DNA of 18,556 bases, from NCBI GenBank assembly GCA_003695215.1, contig RFIM01000235.1, positions 1 through 18,556 of the forward strand. Direction: 5' to 3'. A model generated the notes under the pieces. The model had not been told where the DNA came from and searched no databases. It was given only the letters and a program-made list of their open reading frames with translations. The position numbers and the translations under genes are program-made. How positions within the stretch are numbered: the first letter of the stretch is position 1; the number at the start of each line of letters is the position of its first letter. The DNA comes from Chloroflexota bacterium (GTDB taxonomy: Bacteria; Chloroflexota; Anaerolineae; Aggregatilineales; UBA2796). This document shows, in pieces, positions 1-6,754 of the stretch.

Positions 1-843
1 CAAAATCTTGCTCAGGACGAACCAAGTGTGGCTAGAGCGCTCGCCAATGCGGCAATAGACGTACACCTTCTTGCTCCCATCGACGCCGACCGAAGCGTAG
101 AGTTGGCGCAGCTCCTCAACCGACTTGAAGGTGCCATCTTCGTTCACGGCGCGTCCCCAGGGCACGTTCACCGCCGTTGGGATATGACCAGCGCGGATGG
201 CTAGCTCCTGGAAGCCTTCGGGCGCGAAGATTCGGCCCTCGTACTCAGCTGGAGAGCGAATGTCCACGATCACGCCTTCAGCCTCGCCCTTGACCACAGC
301 CAGCACATCGGGCAGGAAGGCGCGGATATCGCGGCGCGCAGGCTTGGCAGTGAAGTTACCTTCAGGATGGCTCGGTTGACGCGTCGAGAGCGGGCGATTC
401 TCGCGTTCCCACTTGGCGCGTCCGCCATCTAGCAGGCGCACGTCCTCATGCCCGTAGATCGTGAAAATCCAAGCGCCCCATGCGGCAAACCAGTTGTTGT
501 TATCGCCGTACAGCACCACAGTGGTATCCTCATTGATGCCGGCAGCGCGCGCCAACTTCTGGAAGGCCTCAGGTGAGGCGATATCGCGGATGACAGGATC
601 GACCAGATCAGTGTGCCACACGAAATTGACGGCGCCTGGGATGTGGCCGCGCTCATAGACGCCCGGCACCACGCTCACCTCAACCACGCGCACCTTTGGA
701 TCCTCAAGGCGCGCTGCCAGCCATTCTGTGCTGACCACGGCGCTCTCAGGCAGATCGGCGCGGACGCGCAGAGCAGGCGCGGCAAAGCCGCTCACGATTA
801 CAGCCGCCAAGGCGAGAAGCGTCAGAAAACGACGGAAGGCCAT
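1..843 (-). CDS. Exported two-domain sulfurtransferase (rhodanese), 3' end cut by window edge
   Basis: This is a 281-codon open frame whose C-terminus lies outside the window. Residues 1-29 form a signal peptide (two Arg, a hydrophobic core, then an Ala-rich cleavage region), so the enzyme should act outside the cytoplasmic membrane. Two rhodanese domains follow, at about 36-150 and 175 onward. The first has the non-catalytic pattern, with Asp114 in YGDNNNWFAAW where the nucleophile would sit. The second has the active-site loop CRIGERS with Cys264. This is the standard layout of thiosulfate/3-mercaptopyruvate sulfurtransferases, which move sulfane sulfur to a thiol or cyanide acceptor; the substrate cannot be told from sequence. 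The ATG at 841-843 follows a GAGGGG ribosome site and fits the signal peptide. The leader upstream contains a mini-ORF and a terminator hairpin, so expression may be attenuated. Confidence 0.93.
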   Translation of the reverse strand, partial: MAFRRFLTLLALAAVIVSGFAAPALRVRADLPESAVVSTEWLAARLEDPKVRVVEVSVVPGVYERGHIPGAVNFVWHTDLVDPVIRDIASPEAFQKLARAAGINEDTTVVLYGDNNNWFAAWGAWIFTIYGHEDVRLLDGGRAKWERENRPLSTRQPSHPEGNFTAKPARRDIRAFLPDVLAVVKGEAEGVIVDIRSPAEYEGRIFAPEGFQELAIRAGHIPTAVNVPWGRAVNEDGTFKSVEELRQLYASVGVDGSKKVYVYCRIGERSSHTWFVLSKIL

Positions 844-860
844 AGAATTTTCCCCTCACT

Positions 861-944
861 TCATCTGATTAGACTGACTGAACGAACTGGACGAACCAAC
901 TTGACTGCAGAATAGCGCCTCAGGCTACAACACGATGCATCCAT
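861..944 (-). CDS. 27-codon mini-ORF with Cys-Cys, possible leader peptide
   Basis: A short ORF begins at ATG 944-942 and stops at TGA 863-861, 17 nt before the sulfurtransferase start. Its Shine-Dalgarno is very good: AAAGGAG seven bases before the ATG, better than many full genes here. Codons 5 and 6 are both Cys and the rest is Arg/Val/Ser-rich, with no membrane segment. The sulfurtransferase ribosome site begins only two bases past the stop, so translation could be coupled. Cysteine-containing leader peptides ahead of sulfur-metabolism genes are known in actinobacteria. The same role here is inference, and the ORF could be chance. Confidence 0.35.
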   Translation of the reverse strand: MDASCCSLRRYSAVKLVRPVRSVSLIR

Positions 945-977
945 AGGCAAGCTCCTTTCTGTTGGCGTGCGCTAGGC

Positions 978-1006
978 AACAAAAAGCCTCGACAGGCGTC
1001 GAGGCA
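978..1006 (-). terminator. Intrinsic terminator inside the sulfurtransferase leader
   Basis: On the minus strand GCCTCGAC-GCCT-GTCGAGGC makes a perfect 8-bp stem with a 4-nt loop, followed at once by TTTTTGTTG. It lies between a promoter-like sequence at 1178-1206 and the mini-ORF at 944. It therefore either ends a small RNA or acts as an attenuator for the sulfurtransferase gene. Confidence 0.75.
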
Positions 1007-1171
1007 TAGGCAGCGTAGCGCACAAGATGGCATTAGGCGTCCTACACCTCGACCTTCGCACGGCAACACATCGCCGCACACATACACAGCGGCAGATACA
1101 TCTCAGCGCGTGAAGTCAGGTGTTGGACGAGCAACATATGCTATCAAATTCGCTAATGCCATTCAGGATAC
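978..1171 (-). ncRNA. Candidate structured leader RNA / attenuator upstream of the sulfurtransferase
   Basis: The stretch between the TolB-like gene and the mini-ORF has no convincing gene but is rich in complementarity when read as minus-strand RNA. ATGGCATTAG (1162-1153) pairs perfectly with CTAATGCCAT (1036-1027) and closes a domain of about 136 nt. Inside it, CACCTGACTTC (1122-1112) pairs over 11 bp with 1057-1045, leaving two bulged G. A GCCGC/GCGGC hairpin (1092-1072) and a TGTTG/CAACA hairpin (1136-1121) are also present. The segment GTCGAGG (1053-1047), held in the 11-bp helix, is also complementary to the terminator 5' arm (1004-998). Mutually exclusive terminator and antiterminator folds are therefore possible. 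It matches no riboswitch class I recognise. It could instead be a free-standing RNA of about 190 nt. Confidence 0.4.
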
Positions 1172-1177
1172 GCAATC

Positions 1178-1206
1178 AATTTAGATGAGATTGATAGCTT
1201 TGTCAA
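1178..1206 (-). promoter_or_regulatory. Sigma70-type promoter for the sulfurtransferase leader
   Basis: On the minus strand TTGACA (1206-1201), a 17-bp spacer and TAAATT (1183-1178) give a perfect -35 box and a 4/6 -10 box, with initiation expected near 1171. It sits just past the terminator of the preceding gene, which supports an independent transcription unit. ATCAAT/ATTGAT (1175-1180 and 1190-1195) forms a dyad across the -10 region, and GCTATCAA/TTGATAGC (1140-1147 and 1191-1198) flanks the start. Confidence 0.6.
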
Positions 1207-1237
1207 GCCCTTGAGTGAAAAGTTTGTCAGATTGCAC

Positions 1238-1275
1238 AAAAGGCAAAAATGCGCCTCAGGTGTCCCTGAAGCGCA
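1238..1275 (-). terminator. Intrinsic terminator of the TolB-like gene
   Basis: About 20 nt after the TAG stop, the minus strand forms an 11-bp stem with one G-U pair: TGCGCTTCAGG, loop GACA, CCTGAGGCGCA. It is followed by TTTTT and a second TTTT. This is a textbook rho-independent terminator. Confidence 0.88.
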
Positions 1276-1294
1276 GGCTCAAGCTTAGATGCCG

Positions 1295-3313
1295 CTAGCG
1301 CAGCGGCTGTAAGTTGGTCTCCAGTTTGCCGTTAGCGTCGATGTACTGGTCGACAACCCAGCCGCCGAAGTTGTCGATCTCGCGTTGTACCTGCCACCAG
1401 CGCAGATTATCGGCAAAGATCGGGCCAGCAAGGATGCGCACCAGTTCGTTCGGGCGCAAAATGCCAATCGCGTTGCTGCGATCAGCCAAGTAGCGCGGCG
1501 AGCTGCGCACGATGACAGGCGCGCCAGACGGCACCACAGCGCGGCCGCCGATCGCCAAGCCAAGCGGATTGTTGCCGTCGCTGGCGCGCAAAGCGGGCAC
1601 AGCCGTCGGGGCGGCAGGGCGGGCTGTGGGCACGCTGAGAGGCGGCCCTGAAGGCGGCATCACAGGCGCCGTCATCAAAGGTGCAGGGATCGCTGTGAAG
1701 GAAGCGGCGCTGCTGAAGGCAGGCGGGCCGCCGTCGGCGCCGATCACGTACGGATAGCCTGGTGTGCCAAGTGGCAGCGCCGCAACGCCGATCTTCACAC
1801 GCGGCGCCGCATTCAGCACATTCTGATAGCTGTCATTGGCGTTGATCCGACCGATCAAGGCCGCTTCAGACTCGACAATGCTGAAGGCGATCAGTGAAGT
1901 CGTCGGTGAAGGCGTGATTGCAGCGATGGCGTAGCCTTCGCTCTCATAAACGAGCTGAGTTGGCCCGCCTGTGACAGGCATGGCGAGTAGGTTCAGACGA
2001 TAGCTCTGGCCATCTAGTGCGAAGAATGAAGCGGCGAGCGGCGCGCTCGGATTGACTGTAGCTTGCTGAATGAGTTGGCGTACGGCTATGAAAATCGTGC
2101 TGGCGTCGCTGCTCCAGCCGACTTGATCGGCGGAAGGTGCGCCGCCGAGCGGCGCCACTGCCGCGCTCGTCAGATCGATCAGGACGGGCTCGGAGCCGCG
2201 ACGAAAATCAAGGCTCTGGGCAATGCCGACCGCACGAAAGCCATCCGGCGAGAAGCGTACCCGCGAGACGTTCGGTAACGACCACAAGCGCGTGCCATTG
2301 AAGGCTGTCAGCGCTAAGCCCGTGCCATCGCAGCGCATGGTGTGCAAAAAGCCGTTCGGCGTCCACTTGAGGATGACTTCGCTGCCATTGTAGCCGGCTT
2401 GACGGAAATAATTCATGAGCGCTGGGCCGAAACCGCCGCCACCGCAGCCGACACCGAACTCAATTTGCCCAATTGTTGCTGCTGGTCCGCCTGTAGGCGC
2501 AGCCGCCATGATAGTGTAGGTAAAATTGTTCGGGTCAGCTGACGGCACGCCACTCATCGCAAAAGCGATCTGTGAGCCATCAGGCGACCAGGCGGGCGGG
2601 AACTCAACCGATAAGCCATTGGCAATCGCTATTGGCGCGGAGCCGCTCGAAGCTACAAACAACGTTTGCGACCCTTCCTCAGTGAAGGCAAGGCGCGTGC
2701 CATCAGGCGACCAACGCAAGTTGCCGTAGTACTTCCGAGCGAATCTGTAGCCGCCCTCAGAGATGTTACCGAGCGCATCACCTGTGAGCGGCACGTAGCC
2801 TTGCGCGCTGCCCAAGCTGGTCACATAGACGTTGCCATCCAGCCCGACAAAAGCCAGAATCGGCGCGCCGAAGGTCACAGGTGAAGCCACAACGCCCGCA
2901 GGCGGCGGTATAGGCAAACTGCTACCAGGCGCAGCAGCAGGCGGCACGGCATCCGCGCCAACGCCAACGCCTGAGCAGAAGAAGACGAGCGTGCTATCGT
3001 TCGAGATGCGATATTCGTAGCTGCCGAAGCCGTTCACTGTCACGCGGACGACCCACGCGCGCGTCTGGCCTGGCGCGTTGCGCTGACCGTTGGCACAGCC
3101 CAGGTTGTCATCGCGCACTACGATTTGCTCGTACGTCCAGGTGCCGTCAAAGCGCACGCGCGAGACCGCCCGCCCTATGCGCACGCTGATATCCTGGAAA
3201 ACGCGGTCGAGCGCAGCTTCGCTTGGCGCGCCTTGTGCCGAGACATCAGGCACATGGGCAATGCCAAGCCAGACCGTGGTAGCGATCATCAGAACATAAA
3301 TTACCTTGCGCAT
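1295..3313 (-). CDS. Secreted PD40/WD40-repeat (TolB-like) protein with C-terminal SH3 domain
   Basis: The protein has 672 aa. Residues 1-27 are a signal peptide ending near VSAQ. A domain with scattered Cys follows (about 30-120), then a short Pro-rich linker. A beta-propeller region carries PD40-like blades: WSPDG at about 201 and 242, WTPNG at 317, FSPDG at 354 and WSSD at 400. A Pro/Ala-rich linker (about 540-575) leads to a bacterial SH3-like domain (about 597-665, ending WWQVQREIDNFGGWVVDQYI). The architecture implies an extracytoplasmic binding or envelope-associated protein; it is not the TolB of a Tol-Pal system, since no tol gene is nearby. A longer reading frame extends 55 codons upstream, but ATG 3313 has GGAG eight bases before it and starts exactly at the signal peptide. 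No ligand can be assigned. Confidence 0.88.
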   Translation of the reverse strand: MRKVIYVLMIATTVWLGIAHVPDVSAQGAPSEAALDRVFQDISVRIGRAVSRVRFDGTWTYEQIVVRDDNLGCANGQRNAPGQTRAWVVRVTVNGFGSYEYRISNDSTLVFFCSGVGVGADAVPPAAAPGSSLPIPPPAGVVASPVTFGAPILAFVGLDGNVYVTSLGSAQGYVPLTGDALGNISEGGYRFARKYYGNLRWSPDGTRLAFTEEGSQTLFVASSGSAPIAIANGLSVEFPPAWSPDGSQIAFAMSGVPSADPNNFTYTIMAAAPTGGPAATIGQIEFGVGCGGGGFGPALMNYFRQAGYNGSEVILKWTPNGFLHTMRCDGTGLALTAFNGTRLWSLPNVSRVRFSPDGFRAVGIAQSLDFRRGSEPVLIDLTSAAVAPLGGAPSADQVGWSSDASTIFIAVRQLIQQATVNPSAPLAASFFALDGQSYRLNLLAMPVTGGPTQLVYESEGYAIAAITPSPTTSLIAFSIVESEAALIGRINANDSYQNVLNAAPRVKIGVAALPLGTPGYPYVIGADGGPPAFSSAASFTAIPAPLMTAPVMPPSGPPLSVPTARPAAPTAVPALRASDGNNPLGLAIGGRAVVPSGAPVIVRSSPRYLADRSNAIGILRPNELVRILAGPIFADNLRWWQVQREIDNFGGWVVDQYIDANGKLETNLQPLR

Positions 3314-3349
3314 CGGAGTCTCCATTTGTCGGACTGCACAGCGCTTAGG

Positions 3350-3378
3350 ATCATACCGCCAGTTAGCCACGCTGCACA
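3350..3378 (-). promoter_or_regulatory. Putative promoter of the TolB-like gene
   Basis: TATGAT (3355-3350, 5/6 match to TATAAT) lies about 40 bp upstream of the chosen ATG. The -35 position holds only a weak TGTGCA. Two tandem copies of ACGCTGCAC (3369-3386, plus-strand reading) cover the -35 region and could bind an activator. Confidence 0.35.
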
Positions 3379-3458
3379 CGCTGCACTTGCAAAATATTCG
3401 TCGAGAAAGTGTAAAAATAGAGCTATCGAATCTTTTTGGCGCGCGCGGTGTTGTCTCT

Positions 3459-3486
3459 TTCGCAAGCTGAGCATGCAAGCTATAAT
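3459..3486 (+). promoter_or_regulatory. Promoter of the acyl carrier protein gene
   Basis: A perfect TATAAT (3481-3486) has TTCGCA (4/6) 16 bp upstream. The predicted start near 3493 gives a leader of about 50 nt before the ATG. A 7-bp direct repeat GCAAGCT (3462-3468 and 3475-3481) lies in the spacer. Confidence 0.6.
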
Positions 3487-3543
3487 GGCTGCTCGCGCAG
3501 CTTTTGCAGAATTTGACTCGGACATTCTTTGGAGGACTGCTAG

Positions 3544-3813
3544 ATGGCTACGACAGAAGAGCGCGTACGCGAGATCATTGTAGAGCTGCTCGATGTACCA
3601 GCAGAGCGGGTGACGCTCGATGCGCGCTTCCGCGAAGACCTTGAAGCCGACTCGCTCGACCTAGTCGAACTGATCATGAAGATCGAGGAAGAATTCGGCG
3701 GCGATATCTCCGACGAAGAAGCTCAGCGCATCACCACAGTCGGCGAGGCGGTCAATTACATCGAGACGCGCATCAAAGGCTCCAACTCAAACGAAGGCAT
3801 CAGCCTTGCGTAA
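3544..3813 (+). CDS. acpP: Acyl carrier protein
   Basis: The protein has 89 aa, slightly longer than the usual 75-80 because of a short Ser/Asn-rich tail. It is acidic and helical and carries the phosphopantetheine site DSLD with Ser37, followed by [21 protein letters not shown]. This is typical of a fatty-acid-synthesis ACP, which carries the growing acyl chain as a thioester in the cytoplasm. The start is supported by GGAGG nine bases upstream and by a perfect -10 box. It is not beside fab genes. Only 22 nt separate it from the downstream glycosyltransferase, so the two are probably cotranscribed. A dedicated ACP for a lipid-linked product is possible but unproven. Confidence 0.96.
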   Translation: MATTEERVREIIVELLDVPAERVTLDARFREDLEADSLDLVELIMKIEEEFGGDISDEEAQRITTVGEAVNYIETRIKGSNSNEGISLA

Positions 3814-3835
3814 GGTTTGGCGCTAAGGCAGGCTC

Positions 3836-4717
3836 TTGAAGGTCGGTTTGCCAAGCTCACTGCCTGATCTCAGCCTTGTCATCGTCAATTATCGGACGTG
3901 CGATCTGCTCTTGGCGCTGCTCGAGTCGATCTACGCTAACGCGTGCGGTTTGCGCCTTGAGTGCCTTGTGCTAGATAACGCTTCCTACGATGGCAGCGCG
4001 CAGGCAGTGACGGCGCGTTTTCCACAAGTGCGCTTTGTGCAGAATGCCGTGAATCGCTACTTCTCAGCGGCCTACACGCAAGGCATTCAATTAGCACAAA
4101 GCGCCTACATATTGGTGCTGAATCCTGACATGGAAGTGCGCGGCGCCACGCTCCAGCAGCTGCTCGGCGCCCTACAGGCCGATCCGAGCATTGGCGCCGC
4201 CACAACTACCATGTACCACGCTGACGGTCGCCTACAGCGCAACGGCTCGCGCTTCGCCACATTCGGCTACCTGCTGCTGAACTACACCTTTCTTGGCAAG
4301 CTCTATCGCTTGCTCTTGCCACGAGCCTGGCAAGCGCTGCAGGACTGGTTCTGGTACGCTGATTGGGATCGGCGCACAGCGCGCCTGATCGATGTGCTGC
4401 CAGGCAGCGCCATCATAGCGCGCCGCGAAGTCTGGCAAGCTGCGGGCTACTTCGACGCGCGCCTGAAAATGTACTTCAGCGATGATTACTTCTCGTGGCG
4501 TGTGCAAGCGCTCGGCTTGCAAACACTCTATCTGCCCAGTGATGGCATCCTGCACTATGAAGGCGCAAGCGCCAAGCAAGTCAACGCTCGTGCGCTCAGC
4601 TTCTACATGCGCGACCTGATCGTTTACACCAGCTTGGTGCATGGCAAGCCTGCAGCGGCGCTATTGGCGCTCTTGCTAGCGCCGACTTGGCTGGTTCAAC
4701 GGCTTAAGGCACGCTGA
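3836..4717 (+). CDS. Family 2 glycosyltransferase (rhamnosyltransferase-like)
   Basis: The protein has 293 aa and a GT-A fold. The N-terminal strand is LSLVIVNYRTCDLLLALLES (12-31), LVLDNASYDGS follows near 44, and the metal/nucleotide site is LNPDME (95-100). The acceptor-side region is PGSAIIARREVWQAAGYFD with FSDDYFSWRV (214-223). This pattern is typical of WcaA/RfbF-like enzymes that add sugars to cell-surface glycans at the inner face of the membrane. The C-terminus is hydrophobic (about 265-288), perhaps membrane-associated. The start is TTG with AAGG upstream; no better start precedes the fold. It shares a probable operon with acpP and ends tail to tail with a Wzx-like flippase, overlapping by 14 bp, which supports a surface-polysaccharide role. 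Donor sugar is unknown. Confidence 0.88.
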   Translation: MKVGLPSSLPDLSLVIVNYRTCDLLLALLESIYANACGLRLECLVLDNASYDGSAQAVTARFPQVRFVQNAVNRYFSAAYTQGIQLAQSAYILVLNPDMEVRGATLQQLLGALQADPSIGAATTTMYHADGRLQRNGSRFATFGYLLLNYTFLGKLYRLLLPRAWQALQDWFWYADWDRRTARLIDVLPGSAIIARREVWQAAGYFDARLKMYFSDDYFSWRVQALGLQTLYLPSDGILHYEGASAKQVNARALSFYMRDLIVYTSLVHGKPAAALLALLLAPTWLVQRLKAR

Positions 4718-6233
4718 GCGGGCGCCACAAGCGCGCCACATACCTGCCAAAGAGCGGCAAAGCGCTCAGAATCTGCCGAATCAGCGTCCAGTGTGCCGAA
4801 TCCAGAGCGCGCAAGCTAAGCAGCGCTATGCTATACACGCTCGCGCCGATCAGCGCCGCCAGAATTGGCTGCGAGGCGCGCAGCGCGAACGCAGGCAAGC
4901 TCATCAGCGCACCTGCGAGAATCACGCGCGCCGTCTTCTCCAGCAGAGCGCGCCATTCAGAGCGCGTCATGGCACGCGCGCGTAAGAAGATTGCCAACAT
5001 CGCCGCTTGTGCCAGAAAAGCTGCTATGCCTGCGCCAACGACGTTCAAGGTCGCTAACAGGAGCAAGTTCGCCGTCAAATTCACGGCCAAACCGATCGCG
5101 CGAATCAGCAACAGCAGCTTTTGGCGCCCTTCTACCAAGAGCATCTGCGCATAGGCGTTGCTGATCATCGCCAAGAGCGCATGCCAGATCAGGATTTCCA
5201 GGAGGCTCGCCGTGCCGCTAAAACTTGGGAAGAATAACGCCGCTAGGCTGCTTGAGAGCGCTGAAATGCCGATCACAATGGGCAAGCCGATCACCAGCGT
5301 CAGGAAAGCAAATTGATCCATGGCGCGCTGCAGCAGCGCAGCTGATTCTCTCGCCATGCGCGACATCAACGGGAAAAGCGCCGTGAAGACTGTCACGCTG
5401 AACAGCTCGATCACGCCGCTCACGATGATGAACGCTGCCATCAGATAGCCTGCGGCACGTTCGCCCAGAAATGTGAAGACCAGCACTTTGTCCACATGCT
5501 GGTAGGCATAGCCGAGAAACGAGCTGAGCGCGATAGGCCAGCCTTCGCTGAACAGGTGCCCTATCAGGGCGCGCTCTGTAGGCAAGCGCGGCCGAACGCC
5601 TATCCGCCGCAAGGCGATGCCGTGCATAGCAGCCCGAAAGACGCCCGCGCTGATCGTCGCTAGATACACGCCGATCAAGCCGCTCCCGCTCAGCAGCGCG
5701 GCCAAAGCAAAGGCGATCTGCAAGCTGATATGGACGATCAAGACGACGCTCGTCGTCACCATGCGCTCAGCCGCCAAGAGCTGATTGTAGCCGATGTTAC
5801 CGAAGACGTCCACAGTCAGGCTGATCGCCGCCAATGCCAAGAGCAGGCGAAAGGACGTGTTGTACGGCAAAAGCAGGCTCAAGACGATCAGCGCGGCGTG
5901 CGTTCCGATCGCCAGCAAGGGCTGCACTGTGAGCGTCGCCGTCAGGTAGCGGCTAGCGTCGCTCGGTTGGCGCGCCACATCGCGCAGGACGACCAAGCCT
6001 ATGCCGAACTCAGGCACAGCTGAGGCTATCACCAAGAGCGCGCCGATCGTACCCCACGTGCCGTATTGCTCGGCACCGAGCAAAGCTGCCAGCAGGATCG
6101 CCCAGCCGAATTGCAGGCCGCGCACCAGCAATGTTGCCACAGCCATGGCTGCTGCGTTCCGCGCCACACGTGCTGTTGTCTCTATCGGTGAAGATATCTT
6201 CTGATGTTGTGCCACAAGCGCCGAGTCTACCAT
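4704..6233 (-). CDS. Wzx-like polysaccharide flippase (MOP superfamily)
   Basis: The protein has 509 aa and about 12-14 hydrophobic helices. Near the N-terminus is ARNAAAMAVATLLVRGLQFGWAILLAALLGAEQYGTWG, the usual first-helix pattern of oligosaccharide flippases. It should move undecaprenyl-linked glycans across the cytoplasmic membrane. The start at 6233 follows no clear Shine-Dalgarno; an overlapping out-of-frame ATG lies seven bases upstream. The gene is transcribed towards the glycosyltransferase and their 3' ends overlap by 14 bp, so the pair is linked by function and not by operon. No polymerase (Wzy) or ligase is in the window. Confidence 0.87.
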   Translation of the reverse strand: MVDSALVAQHQKISSPIETTARVARNAAAMAVATLLVRGLQFGWAILLAALLGAEQYGTWGTIGALLVIASAVPEFGIGLVVLRDVARQPSDASRYLTATLTVQPLLAIGTHAALIVLSLLLPYNTSFRLLLALAAISLTVDVFGNIGYNQLLAAERMVTTSVVLIVHISLQIAFALAALLSGSGLIGVYLATISAGVFRAAMHGIALRRIGVRPRLPTERALIGHLFSEGWPIALSSFLGYAYQHVDKVLVFTFLGERAAGYLMAAFIIVSGVIELFSVTVFTALFPLMSRMARESAALLQRAMDQFAFLTLVIGLPIVIGISALSSSLAALFFPSFSGTASLLEILIWHALLAMISNAYAQMLLVEGRQKLLLLIRAIGLAVNLTANLLLLATLNVVGAGIAAFLAQAAMLAIFLRARAMTRSEWRALLEKTARVILAGALMSLPAFALRASQPILAALIGASVYSIALLSLRALDSAHWTLIRQILSALPLFGRYVARLWRPLSVP

Positions 6234-6257
6234 GATTCATTGACTTGCACGAAAGCG

Positions 6258-6286
6258 TTGAGCGCTGCCTTGATTTGTGTTAGACT
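6258..6286 (+). promoter_or_regulatory. Possible promoter of the SRPBCC gene
   Basis: TTGAGC (6258-6263), a 17-bp spacer and TAGACT (6281-6286) match the consensus at 4/6 in each box. Initiation near 6293 would leave the AGGAG site (6311-6315) in the message. A nearer GATAAT at 6303 would start too close to the gene to include its ribosome site. Confidence 0.3.
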
Positions 6287-6322
6287 GATGTTTGCGCCTC
6301 TGGATAATCAAGGAGCGGTTTT

Positions 6323-6754
6323 GTGCAGCACCTCAGCGAGAGTATCACTATCAACGCCTCACCCGAGGCTGTTTGGAAGCTATTGACCACGCCTGATCTG
6401 ATTCTGCAGTGGTTTGCGGGCATTGATAGCGTTCAGGCCTCGCCAGATTACCCTGCAGTCGGCTCGCAAATCTCAGGCAGCTACAAAGTTTTAGGCGTCG
6501 AGCTGCGCGCCACGCAAACCGTGCAAGAGATTCAGCCTAATAGCGCCATTCACTACACGCTCGAGGGTTTGGTCACGGGCACGCAGCGCTGGCAACTCTC
6601 AGAGACCAACGACGGCGTCAGGCTCAGCGTGAGCATGGACTACAACCTGAGCGGCGGTGTCTTGGGCAAATTGGCGGAGCCAGCTGTTCATCAGGTGAAC
6701 TTGAACAACGCCAAGCAATCTTTAGCGAACATCAAGGCGATGGCAGAGCGTTAG
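6323..6754 (+). CDS. SRPBCC (START-like) family protein
   Basis: The protein has 143 aa. The SRPBCC/polyketide-cyclase-like signature begins at once: ITINASPEAVWKLLTTPDLILQWF (about 8-31). A central strand set follows (GSYKVLGVELRATQTVQEI), then a long C-terminal helix (about 120-143), the normal length and order for this helix-grip fold. Members bind hydrophobic ligands in a deep pocket; no substrate can be assigned and no catalytic residues are recognised. It has no signal peptide, so it is cytoplasmic. The start is GTG with AGGAG seven bases upstream. The gene stands alone on the plus strand and its stop overlaps that of the DUF3592-like gene by 4 bp (TTAG). Confidence 0.85.
   Translation: MQHLSESITINASPEAVWKLLTTPDLILQWFAGIDSVQASPDYPAVGSQISGSYKVLGVELRATQTVQEIQPNSAIHYTLEGLVTGTQRWQLSETNDGVRLSVSMDYNLSGGVLGKLAEPAVHQVNLNNAKQSLANIKAMAER

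Noticed and set aside
1101..1110. CTGAGA motif in the leader, recalling the TPP riboswitch
   Set aside because: The rest of the thi-box core (the paired CCTGATCTGG-like and GCGTAGGGAA segments) is absent, so a single short match is not evidence for TPP.
3314..3478. 55-codon N-terminal extension of the TolB-like protein
   Set aside because: It would place residues before a clear signal peptide, and ATG 3313 has its own GGAG site; the extension also overlaps the promoter region.
3544..6233. A complete Wzx/Wzy polysaccharide locus
   Set aside because: Only one glycosyltransferase and one flippase are present, on opposite strands; no polymerase, initiating transferase, ligase or sugar-nucleotide genes are seen.
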